DNA of 64,000 bases from Agaricus subrufescens (Eukaryota > Basidiomycota > Agaricomycetes > Agaricales > Agaricaceae): assembly GCA_029945375.1 (NCBI GenBank), contig JAQOTE010000025.1, positions 105,767-169,766 of the forward strand, in the 5' to 3' direction. The notes under the pieces were generated by a model, which saw only the letters and a program-made list of their open reading frames with translations, made no database searches and was not told where the DNA came from. Each line of letters opens with the position of its first letter. Position 1 is the first letter of the stretch. Made by a program: the position numbers and the translations under genes. This document shows positions 8,895 through 21,319 of this stretch, in pieces.

Positions 8895-11054
8895 TTAGAA
8901 AGAGTATACAAAATCAGGATGTTTATCACCCAGCTCCATCCAAGCTCTCAAAGACGCATCTGCATCTTTTTCATTTCCATTCATATATGGTGCAAGTATC
9001 TTATCCCGGTTTTGTTGCTTGCGCTGGTTTTTGTAATGGAGGACTGCAACATTGGCAGCAGTCAGGGCGATTGTGAACGATTGGCTGGAAATGAGCAGGG
9101 AGGGGATATTTCAAGGACTGAGGAGTGATATCAGAGGATTTGACTCACAAAGAGATATCTAATATCGTCGCTTTTCTAAATCTTGGTCCCTCTTTAGTTG
9201 GGAAAAGCCATGCACTAAGAATGCCACCCTGGTAGAAATTCGATGTTTCAATATGTGATTCATTTAAGCAAAGGAACGAGGGATGCACAGAATTGGTTGC
9301 AATGAAGCCAAAAGCTATGCTTGAAGCACGTCGATAATACGGTTCTGAATTATTAGCCAACCATGCTGCAGCAACTGGGGCGGCGGCGTATGCTCCTGGG
9401 ATAGTGAGGAAAAGTGACCCATATGCTACAAATTTATCGGTCGTTTCTTTATATTCATTGGAAAAGGTTCATCCAAATTAGTTGACATTCGAGGATGACA
9501 AAAAGAAGAAAAGTAGGGCGCACTCAGGTACATAATGAAACCAGCTACACCAAGACACGCAATTATTAGGGTTGGAATAGCACGATTTTGGTGTTTATCG
9601 GAGAAATAAGCTGTGGCAAGGGTGACTGTACTTTCAAATTTTAATCAAAGCATCTTTGCTGATAAAAGTGAGCTCATACCAAGGAACCCAGCAGCAAATG
9701 GTCCAACGCTCAATAACTGACTCTTGACAGCACTAAACCCTAACTGCTTCACAATCGAAGGTGCAAAATTAGCCAATCCATAGAGCATCGTTCCATTGAA
9801 AAATAACATGATGAACATGATTATGACCTGAATCGATGTCATCGAACGGAAGATCTCGCGGACGGAGAACTTGTCAGAGGGAATGTTGGGAGTGACGGAT
9901 GGACGGTCAAATTCGAGCCGGAATTTGATCAGGTTTTTCTGGTTTTGGGTTAAAAATCTGGAGTCTTGAGGTGTCGCAGGAACAAGAAAGTATCCTATAA
10001 GGCCAATGCAGAACGAAAGGAGACCCTCCTGAGGAACGGATATCAAGGAGTAAGGATTTGTGTGGAGAGAGTTGAGTCCCCTACTTACCAGGATGAAAAT
10101 CCATGCCCAGCCTGGTTTACCACCTACACCATCCATGTTCTGAATAGCGGCTGCTAATAGTCCTGAAAAAGCTCCCGAAAGCTGGTTATATGGGAAGCTA
10201 TTTGGATACATGGATACTCTTGAGAAGGTGAGAATACGTACCGATGCCGCTGAAAAAAACAGAGCAATGCTTAAGGGGGAAATGAGACGAAGCAAAACTC
10301 ATTAAGATTCCTAACTGACCGAAGTGACAAGTCGCGCCGAGTGTAGAAACCAGACAGGTAGAGCACTATTCCAGGAAACATGGGGCCCTCGATAGCTCCC
10401 AAAATAGCTCGTGCGACCACTAGACCGGCATAAGATGTGACAAGTCCTTTTCACATGATATCAGTATAGATTGATGCGAGCGAAGCAGAGGACGTACCTT
10501 GGAGTGTAACGATTATCCCCCAAATCGTAGTGATAGTGGGCATGAGGACATTGGGCCCGACATATCGCAGGAGAAGGTTTGATGGCAGCTCGGAAAGGAT
10601 GTAAGGCCTAACGGGAAAAGGTATGATTCGCATGAAATATAGTAGAAAGTATAGATGTTTACACATAGAGGACGGTGACGACAACCTGATATTGGTGGTC
10701 GGTAAGGCCCAAACTTGCTTGCAAACCTGCAACACGTGCATTACCTACAGAAAGATGTTTAGCCTGAATGGAACAATGATTTTCGTCATATCGTTCCTCT
10801 TACCAATGTTGGAGCGATCCTGAGTTTGTACAGTAGTGTAGGCGTATCGTTCATATAGGTCAGGAGGACATGCAACATACCAGGAATGAAAGGAAATAAA
10901 ACATGGTCATCACAGGAAGGACTGTATAGTCCAACTTGCGGACAGCTCGTTTTTCATCGTCAGACACGACTCTTGACTCTCGAAAGAGGCTTGCATCTCC
11001 AAGCACAGAAGAAGAATCGTCTTTGACATTGCGAATGATGGGAGTCTCGGCCAT
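8895..11054 (-). CDS. MFS1: Dal5/allantoate-permease-type transporter (ACS family)
   Basis: Predicted 12-exon gene for a 495-residue, 12-TM transporter of the fungal anion:cation symporter group (allantoate, tartrate, pantothenate permeases). Exons: 11054-10881, 10819-10804, 10744-10663, 10607-10498, 10446-10320, 10269-10242, 10181-10089, 10028-9680, 9625-9524, 9425-9289, 9228-9149, 9084-8895; phases fit throughout. Family marks are LDRSNIGNARVAGLQ after the first helix, GFYTRRDLSLR, GVGGKPGWAWIF and AANNSEPYYRRASS-like WLANNSEPYYRRAS. Exon 2 is only 16 nt. The N-terminus is a soluble acidic tail before KLDYTVLPVMTMFYFLSFL. The substrate cannot be told from sequence. MFS2 next to it is a close duplicate with identical exon lengths. 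Confidence 0.85.
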
Positions 11055-11686
11055 GTCAGAACTTGTGAAGCACGGAGAGGCGGAGAGGAATGTGGGAAGG
11101 TGGAGTGAATCACTATCTTTAGGTTAAGAGCGGTGAGATAACCAAAAATACATATTGTTCGCAGCCACTTGATAGATGCATCAGTAGTGTTAACTGTAAG
11201 TGGCGTAAATCCTTAGAGCCTACAAAGTCAATACATGAGCGAGTAAGAAGGAAAATGGATACATACGCTTTCAGCTGGAACAAACAACTGAAAGCGCAAC
11301 AAGAGCAAAACGCGACAATCATATACGTGATCATATGATATATCACATGGCTATTATGGAATGTCTTTATCAGATATGTTTCGAAGGTGAGATGACAGAA
11401 ACCATCTATCACTCACTACTTCTTTTCTGTATATCAATATCTTATTCATTGACAACTCTTCTCTCCGTTCTTGACATGCTCCTTTCCTACGGGAACACAA
11501 CAAATCTTCACAACAGTACGAGTGAGATGTTATCTCGGTAACATAACGGAGTCTTTGATTCTGCCCCGAGTGTATGACCACGATCAACCAGTCTTATATT
11601 CTAACCGAGTTCCTGCGCAAGAAATTTCAAAGACCAAAAGAAAATCGACAAGGGATATATAACAAAAAAAACAACAGAAGACACGA
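11055..11686. other. Spacer between MFS1 and MFS2
   Basis: The MFS1 promoter side (11055-11200) resembles the MFS2 upstream region; the word GCAGCCACTTGA-AGATGCATCAGTAG occurs at 11161 and 14245. The rest (11200-11590) shows no gene. From about 11590 the sequence matches the MFS1 downstream flank at about 8800, which marks the duplication border. Confidence 0.5.
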
Positions 11687-13861
11687 TTAGAAAGAGTATA
11701 CAAAATCAGGATGTTTATCACCCAGCTCTATCCAAGCTCTCAAAGACGCATCTGCATCTTTTTCGTTTCCATCCATATATGGTGCAAGTATCTTATCCCG
11801 GTTTTGTTGCTTATGCTGGTTTTTGTAATGGAGGACTGCAACGTTGACAGCGGCCAGAGCGATTATGAACGATTGGCTGGAAAACGACCACGGAAAGAAG
11901 GGGGGTGATTTTTTCAGTAACTGGAGGGGTGATTGTGTTATGGGTGATGACTTACAAAGAGATATCTAATATCGTTGTTTTTCTAAATCTTGGTCCCTCT
12001 TTAGTTGGGAAAAGCCATGTACTCAGAATACCACCCTGGTAAGAATTCGATGTTTCAATACATGGTTCATTCAAGGAAAGGAAAGAGGGGCGCACAGAAT
12101 TAGTTGCAATGAAACCAAAAGCTATACTTGAAGCACGTCGATAATACGGTTCCGAATTATTAGCCATCCATGCTGAAGCAATCGGGGCAATGGCATATGT
12201 TCCCGGAATAGTGAGGAAAAGTGAGCCGTAAGCTACAAATTTATCTGTCGTTTCTTGAGGTTCATTCAGGTTTAGTTGGCATTTGAGCACGAAGCAAAGA
12301 GAAAGTGGAGCGTACTGAGGTAAATGACGAAACCAGCCATACCAAGACTCGCGATTATTGCGGTTGGGATAGCACGATTTTGGTATTTATCAGAGAAATA
12401 AGCCGCGACAAGGGTGACTATGTTTGCAAGAATTAATCGAAGAAGCTCCATGGATAAAAAAGCAGGATATACCAAGGAATCCAGCAGCAAACGGTCCAAC
12501 GCTCAACAACTGACTCTTGACAGCACTAAATCCTAACTGTTTTACAATCGAAGGCGCGAAATTAGCCAATCCATAGACCGTCGTTCCACCAAAAAACAAG
12601 ATGATGAACATAATTATGACCTGAGTCGATGTCATCGAACGAAATATTTCGCGGACAGAGAATGTATCAGAGGGAATGTCGGGAGTAACAGATGGACGGT
12701 CATATTCGAGCCGGAACTTGATCATATCTTTCTGGTGTTGAGTTAAAAATCTGGAGTCTTGAGGCGTCGCAGGGACAAGGAAGTATCCTATAAGACCAAT
12801 GAAGAACGAAAATAAACCCTCCTAGGGGACGGATTAGAGAGTGAGTACACGTATAGAGAGAGTCGAGTGAAGCACTACTTACGAGGATGAAAATCCATGC
12901 CCAACCTGGTTTACCACCTACACCGTCCATGTTCTGGATAGCGGCTGCTAGTAGTCCTGAAAAAGCCCCCGAAAGCTGAATACATGGTGTATTATCTGAA
13001 TATATGCATACTCTTGTGAAGGCGTGAATACGTACTGATGCCGCTGAAAAGAACAGAGCGATACTGAAGGAAGGGAAAAATGAGACTAAGCAAAAGCCAT
13101 CAAGATTCCTAACTGACCGAAGTGACAAGTCGCGCCGAGTGTAGAAACCAGACAGGTAGAGTACTATTCCAGGAAACATAGGCCCCTCGATGGCTCCTAG
13201 AATAGTTCGCACAACCACCAGACCGGCATAAGATGTGACAAGTCCTTTGCATATGATATTAGTATAAGTTTATGCAGGGTTGATGCGAGTGTGAAGTGAG
13301 GAACGTACCTTGGAGTGTAACAATTATCCCCCAGATCGTAAGGACAGTGGGCATGAGGATATTGGGCCCGACATATCGCAGGAGAAGATTGGATGGTAGC
13401 TCGGAAAGGATGTAAGGCCTAACGGGAAAAAATATGATTCACATGAGATAGAGCGGAGAGTATAGACGATTACACATAGAGAACAGTGACGGCAACTTGA
13501 TATTGGTGGTCGGTGAGGCCCAAACCTGCTTGCAAACCTGCAACACGCGCATTACCTACAGGTATATGCTTAGAATGGAGCAATGATTTTCGTGATACGG
13601 TTCTACTTACCAATGTTGGAGCGATCCTGAATTTGTAAACTAGTATGGGCTTATCATTCATATAGGTCAGGAGGACATGCAACTTACCAGGAATGAAAGG
13701 AAATAAAACATGGTCATCACAGGAAGGACTGTATAGTCCAGCTTGCGAACAGCTCGTTTTTCGTCGTCGGATACGACTCTTGACTCTCGAAAGAGGCTTG
13801 CACCTCCAAGCACAGAAGAAGAATCGTCCTTGCCATTGCGGGGAATAGAAGCTTCAGCCAT
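11687..13861 (-). CDS. MFS2: Dal5-type transporter, tandem duplicate of MFS1
   Basis: Predicted 495-residue protein with exons 13861-13688, 13626-13611, 13555-13474, 13418-13309, 13244-13118, 13063-13036, 12975-12883, 12821-12473, 12417-12316, 12232-12096, 12035-11956, 11876-11687. Every exon has the same length as in MFS1, including the 16-nt exon 2 and 28-nt exon 6, and the proteins are very similar (for example KLDYTVLPVMTMFYFLSFL and DRPSVTPDIPSDTFSVREIF). No lesion was found. Several donors are of the weak GTGCGC/GTACGC type. An in-frame extension upstream to 13897 lacks an ATG, so the start at 13861 is chosen by comparison with MFS1. Confidence 0.85.
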
Positions 13862-14785
13862 GTCAGAACCTCTATCTGAAGCACGGAGAGGAAGCACGGA
13901 GAGTCGGAAAGAAATGTGGGAGGTTGGAGTGGATCAGTACCTTTAGGTTAAAACGGCGAGAAAACCGGCCGTCATCGCGGCCTTTTGGGACTAGTCAGTA
14001 ATAGATTATCAATGCCACGTCCATACACTTTCTCGTGACTCTGGGCTCGGCGACTTCTTCTCTACATTGGTCGCATGTTTGTCATCAAAGATTAAAAGAC
14101 ATATAATTTATTGACCCTTACGTGTGGAGTATTGGTTTTCGTCCGTTATCCAACAAATTTGGTGACTACGTGTCTCCGCACCAATCTCGTGTGCATGTAT
14201 GCCTGGCAGGCATCAGGTCGCTTCTAAGAAACAAGCAACGTTAGCAGCCACTTGACAGATGCATCAGTAGTTAGATGTTGACCTTGTCAAGTTTCCAGAA
14301 ATAGCTTTTCTAGAGACCGTAAATCCCAGTGTATTGCTGAGTCAGGTCAGGGCGCAATACGAGAGACACGGACAAACGACAATGGTGAGGTAATCCGGAT
14401 TTGAATTTGTGCGCTGGTTGTGCGTGAAGAATTTGAAACGGAGCCTGAATGTTTTTTTTTTTTTTTTTTTTGTTGAGCAAGGACCCTATATCACAAACAT
14501 AGTTAGCATATATAGGATCCACTAAGTGCCATCTCGGCCCTTTGCGTTGTTTTACTGTTTGCATTTTGCAAGTATTTTTAGGGATCAAGAATCCCACTAA
14601 TTAAGCCGAACTGCTTATCTCATGCAACTCTATCTGAAACCTGAAGCATGATAGCAGAGTCATCAACTATATTTGGAGTAACTACGCCAAGACTTCGGCA
14701 ACAAACCGGGCAACATTGACGAACGCAAAACTCTCAGACGTCGAAAACCCTCAACAATGAGAACAGTCCGGTAGTATATGATACG
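13862..14785. other. Intergenic, MFS2 promoter and NACHT1 3' flank
   Basis: No gene seen. 13862-14280 is the MFS2 upstream side and carries the block shared with the MFS1 upstream side. A run of 21 T lies at about 14452-14472. From 14571 the sequence is the NACHT1 3' flank that is also present at 8516. Confidence 0.5.
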
Positions 14786-17674
14786 TTATATAGTGCTCCC
14801 GAGTTCCTTACGCTGCTCTAGCGAAAGGCTTAGCCAGAACCAATAAGTCCACTCTGACAGATCATCCTCCGGGTCAGCAAATTCAACCTCGATTGAACAG
14901 TGACCCGCCGAACTGAACATAATAGGGACAGCGTGATCTGGAAACTGGTTGATCCAATTAGCCAATTGACGTCTAAACCTGCTAAAGCAGAAGCGACAAT
15001 CATAACCCAGGAAGTCAGTTGTCCAATTCTGTTCTTCTCCCCGTTCAAATCGGCCCACTCGTTTATGCTATACATCACTAATTCAATACTTGATTGCAGA
15101 TGTGAATGTTTCACCCACCTCGCAAGATGATTTCCATGTATCATGTAGGGCTAATTCTGTAGTGATAGGACGGCGGAACTGTACTATAACTCTGCGGTAT
15201 TTAACGATTCTGGACACGTCAATTGCTTTGGCGGGTATCTGCTTGAGTATGCCGTGGTTCATGAACTCCTGACGTCGAGATTTGTCCTTGTGTATAATTT
15301 CAGCCACACGAGCACGAATAAATGCATTACAAGGAAACACTCACAAACACCAAGTGACATAGTTCATGATACGGGAACTTGCTAAGGTAACCACTAAAAC
15401 GAGTGGTCAAGAGCTTAATGTACGACTTGCTCTGGAACACTGGATTTCCACGTTTTATCCCTTCCAAAACTTCTCCAATCGCCAGCTGATACATACTCAA
15501 CTGCGTTATCCTGTCCTGGCAGTTATCACCAGCCGGCCAAGTGATCGAAATCCTGTCTCCAGCACCACTCTGGTGTTCCAGCGCGCCATAACAAACAGGC
15601 TGTCCCCGACTGATAATATCAATGCCGTTAGGAGCTTCCTCTAATACTCTGAATGCACATGAAACTGTCAATTGTTGAGCATCAAGCTTAGCATTGGGCG
15701 AAAACACTGTTCTGGATATATAGTCGATGAATGATTTATGGAAAGATTTGAGAGGCTTCTTATGGGCTTCATGGCGCTGGGGAAAATCCAAAACAGAACG
15801 GAGGCCATTAAGAGCACCATACGCTTCTTCAGCAGTCATAGCTAACCAATTGCATAGGACGATGAAGGTTTTCCCCTCGTGGTCTTCCTCAAGGGCCCAA
15901 TCCCAGTTTGACACCAACGCCAACAAGAGTTTTCGAGTGTTCATCATGTTTCTGGACGGAACATTGGATAAAATTCGGGCATACAATGCATCAAGTAGAG
16001 CCAACGGATGCTGCGCTGCCGGTATGTCAGACATTGGAAGCTCGTCAATGACATTCAGAACGTCAGAAAGCTGCGACACCGGGTCCCCAACGCTCGAGTC
16101 GCCGATGTATCTGACGACAGTATGCGCATACGCGAATAGCCCGCCAGCGGCATTCGCAAGTTTCCACAAAGTCTGCTCGTCGGGCCAATATGGACCGAGG
16201 TAATGTGACAATCTCCCGATCTCTGCCAACTCATGACGGAGGAATCGTTCAACGTCTGCGCGGGCTTCATGACATTCTATCAAGATTTCCTCCTTCTCAT
16301 ACACAGGCGTGACCTCGGCTCTCGAAAAGAATGATGTGATGTGTGGTTCAGGGCGACTGGCGACAAGCCACACAATAGGCGAGGAGGGATACGAGATGCA
16401 AAAGTTATAGATAAGACGAAGGAGCTCGACCTGTGTATGTGGGTTTTTGCACTCGTCAAGGCCATCAATGATGACCACTACACGACCGGCTGAGTTCAGG
16501 ACGGGGTTGAAGATGAAGGGTTGGACGATAAAATTTTCAAACTGGACAGCCATCGACGACTGAAGGAGGGAAGGGTCACGATTGACCTGATCTTCGATGA
16601 CCTGGCGATACAAGTCGGATTTAGCAGCGAACTGGTAGGAAAATGTTATGACGGCTTTGGTTCCATCACTCCGCCCATTGATAGAAAAGAAGACCGACGC
16701 GCTGTATGCCACTACGACCTGCTGAGACTCAGTGACACTCTGCATAACAGCAGACTTTCCTACTCCGGCCGCTCCAACTACCCAACGCATCTTTTTTGCA
16801 TCATTGCAGTGGGCAATAAAATAAAGACATCGTTCGAGAATTGCCAAACGAGTCCCGGGATGACATCTTGGTGGTGGATCGCGAGCGGAGGAATTAGATG
16901 CTGCACCACGGATCGTTTCGTTCAGAAGTTTTTCCATGACTACCAGAGTGATGATTAATAGTAGTAGCGACACTACAGTTATGTGGCTCACATTGGTTTG
17001 AAGTGTTGAGGTTGCTTATAAATGAGACTAACGGAGATAGAGTTCAATGTTGGTAAATCAATCTTGCAAAGAGAATGTGACTTACTGCTGCCCTTGTTAT
17101 TAATAAGGTTTGAGCCCACAACAGAGAAGTCACGCGCGTCCTTGAATATCTCTTGCTTTGGGTGCAGCGATGCTGGGAGATCCTTGCCTGGATGTGTCTT
17201 CGAACACTGTAATGTTATCATTCGCAAGTAAAGTATCAAGGAGAGACACACCCTTTGTTGCTCAAAAGATGGTTTCAAAGCCGCCGCAAGTGAACACGGT
17301 GGATAATAAGATTGGATTGAATCCGTGGAATCGGGAGGATGTGGGACATGTACAGGCAATTGGGTAACCGAGCCTGGATCGACAACATTTATCAGTGTGA
17401 TTGGCCGCGAAAGCTGCGGGGGCTGGCCACAGGAGTCTTCCGGCGGCTTGTGAACACAATGGCGGCCTGGAGTTAGGTCGCAGGGAGCGGGTGAACGAGA
17501 GGTGTTCATGGTAATATCAACAGCCTGCCTCTGAGTACCATGTGTAGAAGAAGGGCGAGAGGACAAAACAGGAGAGGGGGTAACCTCATTCTGAGGACTC
17601 TGTGGGGACGAATGCGAGTGTGATGAACGCCGCGAACGCGAGAGTCGGGGAAGGGGGAAGCAAAAGGCGGGCAT
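14786..17674 (-). CDS. NACHT1: NACHT-domain NLR-like protein
   Basis: Five exons (17674-17252, 17206-17086, 16939-15345, 15286-15119, 15067-14786) give 862 residues. Exon 1 is a disordered Ser/Pro-rich tail. Exon 2 carries the short motif FKDARDFSVVGSNLINNKG shared with NACHT2 and NACHT3. Exon 3 starts, after a phase-1 intron, with MEKLLNETIRGAA and DPPPRCHPGTR, followed by Walker A GAAGVGKSAVMQS and Walker B VVVIIDGLDEC, a WLVASRPEPHITSFF sensor region and FHKSFIDYI near the end of the NTPase module. The C-terminal part (FADPEDDLSEWTYWFWL) matches the NACHT2 tail. Such STAND ATPases act in non-self recognition or cell-death signalling in fungi; the ligand is unknown. No WD, ankyrin or TPR repeats follow. 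The apparent stop near 15327 lies in a 58-nt GTGAGT intron. Confidence 0.85.
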
Positions 17675-18107
17675 GGAGAAAGTCGAGAGCCAAAGCCAAG
17701 CCTATCTGAGCTGTGCATACATCACTTGACACACCATCGTGCCCACTTAGAAGCACGTTATTTATGGGCATGCTCCCATACAAATGCCGATCACTATCAG
17801 AAGAAAAGTTGAGCCAGCCTTCACCGAGGGAAAAAAGAACGTGCACCTCTCCTGGGTGAGCTGATCATAGGATCAACAGGTTTGGCTAGAGGGGCATATA
17901 TATGCGTCTCGACAAATCATCCAGGGTCGACCTAAGCAGCCTGTCATTTCTACAGAGAGAAGTTAGTTAGAAGAATCGAACTGATAAATAAGAGTGTCTT
18001 GATGAAGGTCAGGAGCGGGGACAGGGAATGAACAATACAATTGCATTTCTCGGAACCACCTAGTCACACGACGCGGATGTAATTATTCTAACAGTTAAGC
18101 TTGATCT
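17675..18107. other. Intergenic between NACHT1 and SDHD
   Basis: 433 bp between the NACHT1 start (minus strand) and the SDHD stop (minus strand). It should hold the NACHT1 promoter. No gene or repeat was recognised. Confidence 0.5.
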
Positions 18108-18716
18108 TCATGCAACCCAGGCTTTTGCAATAAGCTCAGTGAGACCTTAAGAATGAAAAATACCTATTAGACAAGTTAACTGGCATAACAACCGAATAAA
18201 GACATACCAATATCATTCGTATTGAATTGGTAGATACCGACAAGTACTCCAACCGTCGCTGTTCGTAGGGTCCAGGTAGCGATTCTACCAAGGACAGGAA
18301 ACTTGCGAGGGTGAAGGTAATCCACAAGGATACAGTCAAACTAAGAGGCCAGGTTGAGAAGGTTGAAACTAAGTGAGCGAGTAATGAACGCACCCCGATG
18401 TGAGAATGAACGATCAAGCTGACACCAAGGAGACCGTCGAGGATAGGATGTGGAGTCGTGCTGGTAACAAAAGCTGCAGCAGTGAGAGGGACGAGGCCGG
18501 CGGAGAGTAGACGTTCGAATGCCCAGTGGTAGGAACCCGCGGAACGTGACGGAGGAGGAAACGTTGTGGGCTCGTTTACGGTTCCCGTGGAAACTGCGCG
18601 AGCTACAAAGAATGAGCAGCATAGCTAGTGGAGTAGCATATTGCAGACATACACAGAACAGCGCGACGCGCAATGGCTCTCGGAAGGCTTGCACGGAGAA
18701 CGAGACTGGAGGCCAT
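18108..18716 (-). CDS. SDHD: Succinate dehydrogenase membrane anchor subunit (CybS)
   Basis: Four exons (18716-18653, 18602-18394, 18340-18208, 18145-18108) encode 147 residues. The N-terminus MASSLVLRASLPRAIARRA is a mitochondrial presequence. The mature part has the CybS marks SYHWAFERLLSAGLVPL, a first helix with TAAAFVTS, GVSLIVHSHIGFDCILVDYLHPRKF (haem and ubiquinone region) and a last helix VGVLVGIYQFNTNDIGLTE. It is the small cytochrome b subunit that anchors respiratory complex II in the inner membrane. It shares a 207-bp divergent promoter with TRAPPC12. A broken copy lies at 30084-30702. Confidence 0.9.
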
Positions 18717-18923
18717 CGGTCAACAACTACATGATTATGTAACATCGAGTCGGGTAGGACTTGCAGCAAGACATCTTGTAGTATAGTGGTGGCAAACGAG
18801 CACTGTGGTGGCGAAGTAACAGGTCAATCACGGCGTAGACATCGATCACACAATAAGGCACTCGCGACTTCGTGGAAGATGGCCGATTGGTGCGGATCTG
18901 TCTATGTTTGGCCTTGCTAGAAC
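18717..18923. promoter_or_regulatory. Bidirectional promoter SDHD / TRAPPC12
   Basis: 207 bp between the two divergent start codons. Both genes are housekeeping genes. The corresponding stretch of the pseudogene copy (30703-30916) is not recognisably conserved. Confidence 0.6.
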
Positions 18924-20843
18924 ATGTCTTTTGACCAGCACCGACACTCGCCAGACCTAGGGCCGCCTCTTATAGACACCACTGTTTACGTCGAGCCAGA
19001 GGTGCCTGATCCATTCCTCATCGACGAAGAAGGCGACGAGAGATCTGACTCGGAGAATCAACAAGAGGACGACCATGAAGAGGCTGAGAATGCATCTATC
19101 GGTTCCTCTGTCCCACCTGCGGCTCAAGAGATAGCGCTACTAAGTCCATTGGGTCCGACCGCCGAAGCTGTCTCCGTCGTGACTTCCGATGCACTACCAC
19201 CCATCATTTCACCGCTCAATGTTGACAAAGATGTTCCACTCCCACCTGTCGAGGACTACATGTCCGAAGAGGAAGAGGTACCAGACCTCTTCTTACCAGG
19301 CCTTATCAACTCTACTATGTTCTTGCCGATTCCCAATGTACGTCCCCTCCCCCTTTCTATATCGTCTCCTCAAATGGCACCCAATCTCAGCTCAACTTAC
19401 ACTAGAACGACCCATTGACTACACTGCTGACTAAATACATATTCCCTCCTGAAAGACGACCTGTTCGAGATGTCAGTGGCGAATGGAAAAGGCCCGTTGA
19501 CATGCACACATTAGTCGTAGGTTCCCCTCTCTTCTCCGCACCCCGACACCAAAAATAACTAACCACTATCAGACCACCAACAGTTGGAGGACCCTGGCAA
19601 GAATGGCAAGAGACCGAACAGTATCCTCAAATCCTGCCGATGTCGAAAACATCCTCGGAGTGCGCACACCTCTCCCTATATCACCCAATTCAACCTTATA
19701 CTAAAAAACCAAATCACACAGCTATGGTATCTTCGACTAGCAAGTCTCGCACGTCTACGACTCTCCAACCAAACAGCCGCAGAATGTACAAATCTCTTTG
19801 CCGTACTCAACGCCATCGAACCTCCCGAACATCGTCACTACGTCTTTGAAAAGATCCTACCATTTGAATTGGAAGTCATGCATGCTCGTGTCAAGTACTG
19901 GTCGGGCGATCACATGGGATACCTCGATGCATTGAGCGCACTACTAAAGAAATGTAAACGAAAGGCTAGAGAGGCCAAAGACACGAAAGAAGGTGATTTA
20001 GCTCAAGACGTTAGAGTTATGTGGAAAGAAAGGGGTTCTAGAGTTTGTCTGATCTTGGCATCGCAGTTAGTCGAAATGAAAGTGCGTACTCTCACTACTC
20101 AAAGCCCATCCTTCTAACTGGAAAAAAACCCAGGACTTCGCCGCAGCAACTAGATTACTGGAGCCACTATGTATACAACCTGCAAACGAAGGCGACGGAA
20201 AACCTACAACAAATCCAAGTCTTCGTTCAGCCATAGGTCGTATATACCTCCAAGGCGGAAACGTCAATACCGCAAGAACCCATTTCTCTCTCGTCGCTCA
20301 AGACCCAACAGCGGATGAATCACTCAAAAGGATGAACGAAGCCATTTTATGCGCTACAGATGGTCAATGGTCGATGGGCGTAGCTCTGTTAAAAAAGTTG
20401 GTCGAAAACGATTCCGAGAATTTCGCTGTAAGTCTTACATTGATGAGTAAGAAACTATCCAACCTTTGTTGAGTATAGGCTGTGAATAATTTGAGTGTCG
20501 CGTTGTTAAGTCAGGGAAACCTCAAAGAGGTATGTTTGGACCGATAATCAAGCAATTTTATCCTCATGTTATATGAGCAGGCGATTGGCGTCCTCGAGAC
20601 TCCACTCAAATCATCCCCTGCAACCGTAGTCATCGCCGAGCCATTCCTCTTTAATCTCTGTTCGTATCAACTAAAAACTCTTTTCTTCTTGGTCATTCAA
20701 CTGAAGTGTCACTATTTCTAGCCACACTGTATGAATTACGCTCTGCTGCTGGATTGGAGAAGAAGACAAATCTTCTTATCGAAGTCGCAAAGTGGAGTGG
20801 AGATGGTCTAAAAACCAGTTGTCTGAAAATGCCAACAAACTGA
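18924..20843 (+). CDS. TRAPPC12: Trafficking protein particle complex subunit 12 (TPR protein)
   Basis: Eight exons (18924-19337, 19406-19516, 19573-19659, 19722-20081, 20134-20427, 20479-20529, 20581-20659, 20722-20843) encode 505 residues. The first 130 are acidic and disordered. Then follow the TRAPPC12/TTC15 core (DPLTTLLTKYIFPPERRPVR, WRTLARMARDR, LGLWYLRLASLARLRL) and TPR-like helices, including HFSLVAQDPTADESLKRMNE, AVNNLSVALLSQGNLKEAIG and FNLSTLYELRSAAGLEKK. The protein is part of the TRAPPIII-type tethering complex in ER-Golgi traffic. Exons 5-8 reappear as a pseudogene at 30917-31410 and the last exons again at 25190-25440. Confidence 0.85.
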
Positions 20844-21319
20844 AAGCTTTGGATCTCTATTACCTGCTTGATGTAAACAAACTTTGAGTAACAAGAATCG
20901 ATTAGCTATAGGTGATATTACAACCAAAGAGTCTTCAATAAGAATGAAGTTGGTTTCAATGTCATATTATGTCTACAACCCCCATTGGTTTCCTTGCCAT
21001 TTACAAAATTCATCATTTGTATACTATTCTTGAATCCTCCCTCATCATGATGCACTTGAAGATACCTTATCTCCTTTCATAAACCTTTCATGAGTCACCT
21101 TGCTCTGGTTATAGTAAGTCTGCCCACATGTCTTATTTTTTGTTGTTAGTATAGAGGAACATAATGACCATGCACACTTGTTTACCCTCGCCATTGTGTG
21201 GTACTGTTTGAATTGCTTGGTTTTCTCTATTTTGTGTGATAGGAAAAATACAATATTTTTTCCCCCTTGTATCTCCTGCAAAAAGAGCAACTAGGCCATT
21301 GGAACTTGCTCCACATATA

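Noticed and set aside
15327..15345. Apparent frameshift and premature stop in NACHT1
   Set aside because: A 58-nt intron (GTGAGT at 15344 to ACACAAG at 15287) restores the frame and the similarity to NACHT2.
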